A stretch of 10,178 bases of DNA from Caryophanales bacterium UBA5632 (GTDB taxonomy: Bacteria > Bacillota_I > Bacilli_A > Izemoplasmatales > Hujiaoplasmataceae), in contig DIJY01000090.1 of NCBI GenBank assembly GCA_002421405.1, forward strand, positions 1 through 10,178, given 5' to 3'. Each line of letters begins with the position of its first letter. The stretch's first letter is position 1. The translations under genes and the position numbers were made by a program. Positions 6,678 through 10,178 of the stretch are shown here, in pieces. Under the pieces are notes generated by a model. It had not been told where the DNA came from. It searched no databases and was given only the letters and a program-made list of their open reading frames with translations.

Positions 6678-7334
6678 ATGCGTCGACCTTTTAATATTCT
6701 TAAAAAAACAATTTTCGTTTTACCCTATATCTTCTTCGCGATTACCTTACTGTTAATCGTCCAAATCGTAATCGCACTTTCAAACAAGACAACACCATCC
6801 GTCTTTGGATACAGTGTTTTCTCTGTCGAAAGTCCTTCAATGGAACCCACTTATATGACAGGGGATTTGGTATTTGTGAAATTGGTTAATCCCGACGATC
6901 TCAATATTGGTGATGTCATCACTTTCCATCGCTCGGACAAACCAGAAATACTCATTACTCACCGCATTGTTGATATTCAAGGAACGGGTGATATCCGCTT
7001 TTTTACGACCTTAGGTGATAATAACCATGGCCTCATCAATGATTGGGAAACTGATTTTTCCGAAGAACTCATCATTGGGAAAGTGACTGGCAAATCGGTT
7101 TGGTTAGGAAAAGCTTATAATGGCATTGTCTCTGGGGGCATCAATATTGTCTATGGGGTTGCGATTGGCATTTTCGTCTTAATTGGAATCGCAGAGATCG
7201 TTAACATCACCAAAGAGATTAAACTTGCAAGAAACAAAGATCTCATCGAAGCGAAAGCGAAAATGGTTGAAGAAGAACTTGCACGATTAATCGCAGAAGA
7301 AAAACAAAAACAAAATAACAATGAAAGTGAGTGA
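6678..7334 (+). CDS. sipW: SipW-type (ER-type) signal peptidase I, second copy
   Basis: This 218-residue protein is a second Ser-His type signal peptidase, with the same plan as the one at 1036 but clearly diverged from it. The N-terminal transmembrane helix is at about 13-35. The nucleophile Ser54 is in SPSMEPT, followed by TGDLVFV. His95 is in ITHRIVD, and the conserved Asp box is GDNN (113-116). A second membrane helix lies at about 153-174, followed by a charged cytoplasmic tail rich in Lys, Glu and Ala. The SMEPT box is closer to the consensus than SMSPA in the first copy. It is the last gene of the operon, and its stop codon lies inside the stem of the terminator. Two peptidases in one cluster may each be matched to different substrates: LAWFT-type signals against the YGWLS-type signal of the adjacent gene (inference). 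Confidence 0.9.
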   Translation: MRRPFNILKKTIFVLPYIFFAITLLLIVQIVIALSNKTTPSVFGYSVFSVESPSMEPTYMTGDLVFVKLVNPDDLNIGDVITFHRSDKPEILITHRIVDIQGTGDIRFFTTLGDNNHGLINDWETDFSEELIIGKVTGKSVWLGKAYNGIVSGGINIVYGVAIGIFVLIGIAEIVNITKEIKLARNKDLIEAKAKMVEEELARLIAEEKQKQNNNESE

Positions 7335-7363
7335 AACCTGAAATGATTCAGGCTTCACTTTTT
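7331..7363 (+). terminator. Intrinsic terminator of the SipW/AAA/TasA operon
   Basis: GTGAA-A-CCTGAA (7331-7342) pairs with TTCAGG-C-TTCAC (7347-7358) around the loop ATGA, with one internal A/C mismatch. TTTTT (7359-7363) and further T-rich sequence follow. The stem begins inside the end of the second sipW gene, overlapping its TGA stop. This fixes the 3' end of the operon. Confidence 0.88.
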
Positions 7364-7366
7364 ACT

Positions 7367-7394
7367 TTCAAAAAGGGACGACTTAAGGTATAAT
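7367..7394 (+). promoter_or_regulatory. Promoter of the walJ-like/kinase pair
   Basis: A perfect TATAAT (7389-7394) lies 16 bases after TTCAAA (7367-7372, 4 of 6 matches to TTGACA), just downstream of the terminator. Transcription would start near 7401, almost on top of the ribosome binding site, so the leader is very short. Confidence 0.5.
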
Positions 7395-7401
7395 TTTAAG
7401 C

Positions 7402-7408
7402 AGGTGAT
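7402..7408 (+). promoter_or_regulatory. Ribosome binding site fixing the walJ-like start
   Basis: AGGTGAT sits 4 bases before the ATG at 7413. The in-frame GTG at 7404 is part of this site and so is not the start. Confidence 0.7.
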
Positions 7409-7412
7409 TGAC

Positions 7413-8201
7413 ATGAAATTTATCGTTCTTGCGAGCGGTTCTAGAGGCAATTCAACGTATTTAGAAATCGGCTCGAAAAATTTTTTAATTGATATCGGTA
7501 TCTCATTAAGGCAAGTTCAATCGCGGCTTGAAATGGCCAATATTGTCCTTTCTCGTTTAGACGGCATCTTTATTACTCACGAACACGGTGACCATGTCAG
7601 CGGATTGGTGAGTATCGTTAAGAAGTTTAAACCCAGGATCTACATGACCGAAGGAACTTATAAAAACTTACCAAGAGCGATTTTAACGGGATTAGATTCC
7701 TCCTTGGTTGAAATCATCAATTTCGATGACTTCATCATGATTGATGGCTTCACTGTACGCCCGTTTATGACCTACCACGACGCTTTAGAACCCTGTGGGT
7801 ATAAATTCACAGAGGCGGGTAAATCTCTCGTCTACATGACAGATTCAGGGTATTTTCCACAAAAGCATTTTGATATCATCCGCAATGCGGATGCTTACAT
7901 CATTGAATCAAATCACGAACCGGAACTGTTACTTGAAAGTGACCGGCCTTGGATGCTAAAGAAAAGAATTTTAGATGATCAAGGCCACCTACTCAACGAA
8001 GATAGTGCATTTCTTATGATCAATGTTTTGGGACAAAATACGAAAACGATTATCTTATCCCATTTATCTTTAGAATGCAATACGCCTGAAATAGCGATTC
8101 AAGTTTATAAGAGGGTCTTTGAGGAACAAGGCTTAATTTATCAAGATTATCATGTCATTTATGCTTTACAAGATCAACCCATCGGAGAGGTAATACTATG
8201 A
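7413..8201 (+). CDS. walJ: WalJ/YycJ-like metallo-beta-lactamase-fold hydrolase
   Basis: This 262-residue cytoplasmic protein belongs to the YycJ/WalJ family, reported as a metal-dependent 5'-3' exonuclease linked to coordination of cell division and DNA replication or repair. The N-terminus LASGSRGNSTYLE (6-18) is the family's typical opening strand-turn. HEHGDH (56-61) is the metal-binding motif of the fold. Further ligands are expected at the Asp of MTDSGY (about 144-148) and at His in SHLSLECNTPE, the C-terminal family signature, usually read as SHLSxxxN. Its length is normal for the family. In many Firmicutes it sits in the walRKHIJ operon next to a two-component system. Here no such genes are present; it pairs only with the kinase downstream, which overlaps it by 4 bases. 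Confidence 0.88.
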   Translation: MKFIVLASGSRGNSTYLEIGSKNFLIDIGISLRQVQSRLEMANIVLSRLDGIFITHEHGDHVSGLVSIVKKFKPRIYMTEGTYKNLPRAILTGLDSSLVEIINFDDFIMIDGFTVRPFMTYHDALEPCGYKFTEAGKSLVYMTDSGYFPQKHFDIIRNADAYIIESNHEPELLLESDRPWMLKKRILDDQGHLLNEDSAFLMINVLGQNTKTIILSHLSLECNTPEIAIQVYKRVFEEQGLIYQDYHVIYALQDQPIGEVIL

Positions 8202-9085
8202 CGCATGAAATGATTACAAAGCAGAAGTTATCAAATCATTTTAATGTTTCAGAAGATGAAATCATTATTCTCGACCGTTTAAAAGGCGGAATGTCGAACA
8301 GTAATTACATCGTGCAAATCAAGAATGATTATTTCACCTTTCGCATCCCTGGGAAAAATGCTTTTGCCTTCGTCGATCGAAACATCGAAAAAGCAACGTT
8401 GGAATTGATTAAAGATTTAAAAATCGATGGAAATCTGCTCATCGATTTAGACCTCGAAACCGGCTATAAAATCAGCCATTTTGTCGAAGGCACGCCTTTA
8501 ATGGTTTTAAATCCGGCCGATTATTATGCCCAAGCGTCGCTCACCCTCAAACAATTACATGAGTCAAACAAAATAGCACAGAATGATTACGCCCCGTTTG
8601 AAAGACTTCAAAATTATGAAGCTTTAGTTGAAGCTGAAGGCATTAAACATCAAGATAATTACTACGATATCTTAAATCGTTTCTTAGAATTTAAACCTTA
8701 TTTAGAATCGCTACCGAAAGTTTTATGCCATAACGATTCACAACCGTCCAATTTCATCTTGAGAAACAACGGAACACTTCTCCTTGTCGATTGGGAATTT
8801 GGTGGGAATAATGATCTGTTCTATGACATCGCATGCTTTGGTAATAATGATTTCAAATTCGCAGAAGGACTCCTTCCCATCTATTTAAACCGTACGCCCA
8901 ATCAAAGTGAGTGGTTACGTCTCTATCTGTGGCGTACTTTCCAATGTTTACAGTGGCATAACGTTGCCCTTTATAAAGAAGCAATTGGTCTTTCTTTAGA
9001 ATTGCATCTAGATTTTAAAGCCATTGCGGCCGCTTATATCGTCAAAGCCAACGCTTTATTCGCTCAAGCCTTGTCTTTCCGATGA
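8198..9085 (+). CDS. LicA/choline-kinase-like phosphotransferase
   Basis: This is a 295-residue cytoplasmic small-molecule kinase of the APH/choline kinase fold. GGMSNSNYIV (30-39) is the Gly-rich N-lobe turn; TFRIPG (47-52) and the Glu in NIEKATLEL (62-70) are the nucleotide-binding strand and helix. HNDSQPSN (178-185) is the catalytic loop, with Asp180 and Asn185, and VDWEFGG (197-203) is the metal-binding motif with Asp198. These together match LicA-type choline kinases, which phosphorylate choline taken up for teichoic acid or lipid decoration. Ethanolamine or another amino alcohol, or a sugar such as a thiamine or methylthioribose precursor, cannot be excluded. The ATG overlaps the TGA of the preceding gene (ATGA), with AGAGG 7 bases upstream, so expression is coupled to the WalJ-like protein. 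No licB, licC or licD is in view. Confidence 0.8.
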   Translation: MTHEMITKQKLSNHFNVSEDEIIILDRLKGGMSNSNYIVQIKNDYFTFRIPGKNAFAFVDRNIEKATLELIKDLKIDGNLLIDLDLETGYKISHFVEGTPLMVLNPADYYAQASLTLKQLHESNKIAQNDYAPFERLQNYEALVEAEGIKHQDNYYDILNRFLEFKPYLESLPKVLCHNDSQPSNFILRNNGTLLLVDWEFGGNNDLFYDIACFGNNDFKFAEGLLPIYLNRTPNQSEWLRLYLWRTFQCLQWHNVALYKEAIGLSLELHLDFKAIAAAYIVKANALFAQALSFR

Positions 9086-9101
9086 AAGCGGTTTAATGCT
9101 T

Positions 9102-9119
9102 GATTTAAGTTGTTAAATC
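9102..9119 (+). terminator. Weak hairpin, possible terminator after the kinase gene
   Basis: GATTTAA (9102-9108) pairs perfectly with TTAAATC (9113-9119) around GTTG, and TTTGATTTT follows. The stem is short and almost all A:T, so termination would be weak. It overlaps the -35 region of the next promoter, so it may be fortuitous. Confidence 0.35.
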
Positions 9120-9138
9120 TTTGATTTTGAAGTATAAT
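9110..9138 (+). promoter_or_regulatory. Promoter of the nifJ gene
   Basis: TTGTTA (9110-9115, 4 of 6 matches to TTGACA) is separated by 17 bases from a perfect TATAAT (9133-9138). The start would be near 9145, giving a leader of about 43 bases that includes AGGAGG (9174-9179), 8 bases before the ATG. Confidence 0.6.
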
Positions 9139-9187
9139 AATAAGTTGGAATAAGAGTATCAAAAATATATAATAGGAGGTTGTTTCC

Positions 9188-10178
9188 ATGACAACAAAGA
9201 AAGTCTTTCAATCCATGGACGGGAACCAAGCCGCTGCTTATTGTTCTTATGCTTTTACTGAAGTAGCTGGTATTTATCCAATCACCCCATCGACACCCAT
9301 GCCTGAATATGTCGATTTATGGGCATCACAAGGCAAGAAAAATCTATTTGGAATGCCTGTAAGAGTCATCGAAATGCAATCAGAAGCCGGAGCGGCTGGT
9401 ACCGTTCACGGTTCATTACTTTCTGGAGCATTAACAACGACATATACTGCTTCTCAAGGATTGCTGCTCAAAATACCGAATATGTATAAAATCTCTGGCG
9501 AATTACTCCCTGGAGTTATCCATGTCGCTGCGCGTTCAATTGCGGCACATGCTTTATCCATCTTTGGTGATCATCAAGACGTAATGGCCGCAAGACAAAC
9601 TGGTTTTGCGATGCTCGCCTCAGGTTCCGTTCAAGAAACCATGGACTTAGCCGGTATCGCTCACTTAGCAGCGATTAAATCTTCGATTCCATTCATGCAT
9701 TTCTTTGATGGCTTCCGTACCAGCCATGAAGTGAACAAGATTGAAGTATTAGATTATTCCGTTTTCGATCGTTTACTGGATAAAGAAGCGGTCAAAGCAT
9801 TCCGTAAGCGCGCCATGAATTCTGCGAATCCGATTACCAGAGGAACCGCACAAAACGATGACGTTTATTTCCAAGCGAAAGAAGTTCAAGAAAAATATTA
9901 CACACCGATTCCTGATATCGTCAATGAATACATGAAGGAAATCTCTAAAGAAACAGGTAGAGATTATCGTCCTTTCTCCTATTATGGTGCCAAGGATGCA
10001 ACCGATGTTATTATCGCAATGGGTTCTGTCACAGAAGCCATTCGTGAAGTCATCGATCATAAAGTCGCAAATAAAGAAAAAGTCGGTTTACTCGCCGTTC
10101 ATCTCTACCGTCCGTTCTCAGAGAAATATTTCTTTGATCAACTTCCGAAAACCGTTGAAAGAATCGCTGTTTTAGACC
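9188..10178 (+). CDS. nifJ: Pyruvate:ferredoxin (flavodoxin) oxidoreductase, 3'-truncated
   Basis: The frame stays open from the ATG at 9188 to the window edge, giving 330 residues of a protein usually about 1,170-1,200 long. The enzyme oxidises pyruvate with CoA to acetyl-CoA and CO2 and passes electrons to ferredoxin or flavodoxin. It is central to fermentative, anaerobic metabolism. The start MDGNQAAAYCSYAFTEVA followed by YPITPSTPM (about 30-38) is the hallmark of domain I of the PFOR family. EMQSEAGAAGTVHG (about 62-75) and SGALTTTYTASQGLL (about 79-93) are also typical, as is FFDGFRTSHEV. The visible part runs into domain II (SYYGAKDATDVIIAMGS near 265-281). The thiamine diphosphate, ferredoxin-like and Fe-S domains would lie beyond the window. 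Strong ribosome binding and a good promoter suit a highly expressed housekeeping enzyme. Confidence 0.95.
   Translation, partial: MTTKKVFQSMDGNQAAAYCSYAFTEVAGIYPITPSTPMPEYVDLWASQGKKNLFGMPVRVIEMQSEAGAAGTVHGSLLSGALTTTYTASQGLLLKIPNMYKISGELLPGVIHVAARSIAAHALSIFGDHQDVMAARQTGFAMLASGSVQETMDLAGIAHLAAIKSSIPFMHFFDGFRTSHEVNKIEVLDYSVFDRLLDKEAVKAFRKRAMNSANPITRGTAQNDDVYFQAKEVQEKYYTPIPDIVNEYMKEISKETGRDYRPFSYYGAKDATDVIIAMGSVTEAIREVIDHKVANKEKVGLLAVHLYRPFSEKYFFDQLPKTVERIAVLD

Noticed and set aside
9168..9173. Second TATAAT before nifJ
   Set aside because: It directly abuts AGGAGG (9174-9179), so a start from it would remove the ribosome binding site. The box at 9133-9138 is better placed.
9773..10060. Minus-strand open frame within nifJ
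   Set aside because: It lies opposite a strongly conserved enzyme gene, has no good ribosome binding site and resembles no known protein. It is a shadow of the + strand coding pattern.

Overview
The window reads as low-GC chromosomal DNA of a fermentative, anaerobic Firmicutes/Tenericutes-type bacterium. It could be an Acholeplasma/Izemoplasma-like Mollicutes relative or another deep Bacilli lineage; this is inferred, not proven. The support is strong AGGAGG-type Shine-Dalgarno sites, TATAAT boxes, TGG for Trp with TGA as a stop (standard code), SipW/TasA-type secretion genes, a WalJ/YycJ-type hydrolase and a pyruvate:ferredoxin oxidoreductase. All recognisable genes are on the + strand.

Left part (1-1035): the 3' part of a secreted TasA-like/SipW-dependent protein runs in from outside the window. 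A 213-base gap follows, with a long imperfect hairpin (about 856-905) and a good sigma-A-like promoter (965-993).

Central part (1036-7363): six closely spaced genes look like one operon ended by a clear intrinsic terminator. In order they are: a SipW-type signal peptidase; a membrane-anchored McrB-like AAA+ ATPase; a 651-residue DUF2357-like protein with a long charged coiled coil and a histone-H1-like Lys/Ala/Pro tail; two small exported TasA-like proteins; and a second SipW-type signal peptidase. My reading is a dedicated export/assembly module. The peptidases would mature the TasA-like subunits, which may form fibres or a surface layer, and the ATPase plus coiled-coil partner would act on the cytoplasmic side of the membrane. 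Pairing a McrB/DUF2357-type module, normally associated with restriction, with a TasA/SipW locus is the most interesting feature here. No nuclease motif is evident in the DUF2357-like protein.

Right part (7366-10178): a new promoter drives a WalJ/YycJ-like metallo-beta-lactamase-fold protein, translationally coupled (4-base overlap) to a LicA/choline-kinase-like phosphotransferase. A further promoter then precedes the 5' part of nifJ (pyruvate:ferredoxin oxidoreductase), which runs off the right edge. I saw no tRNA, rRNA, CRISPR array or mobile element.
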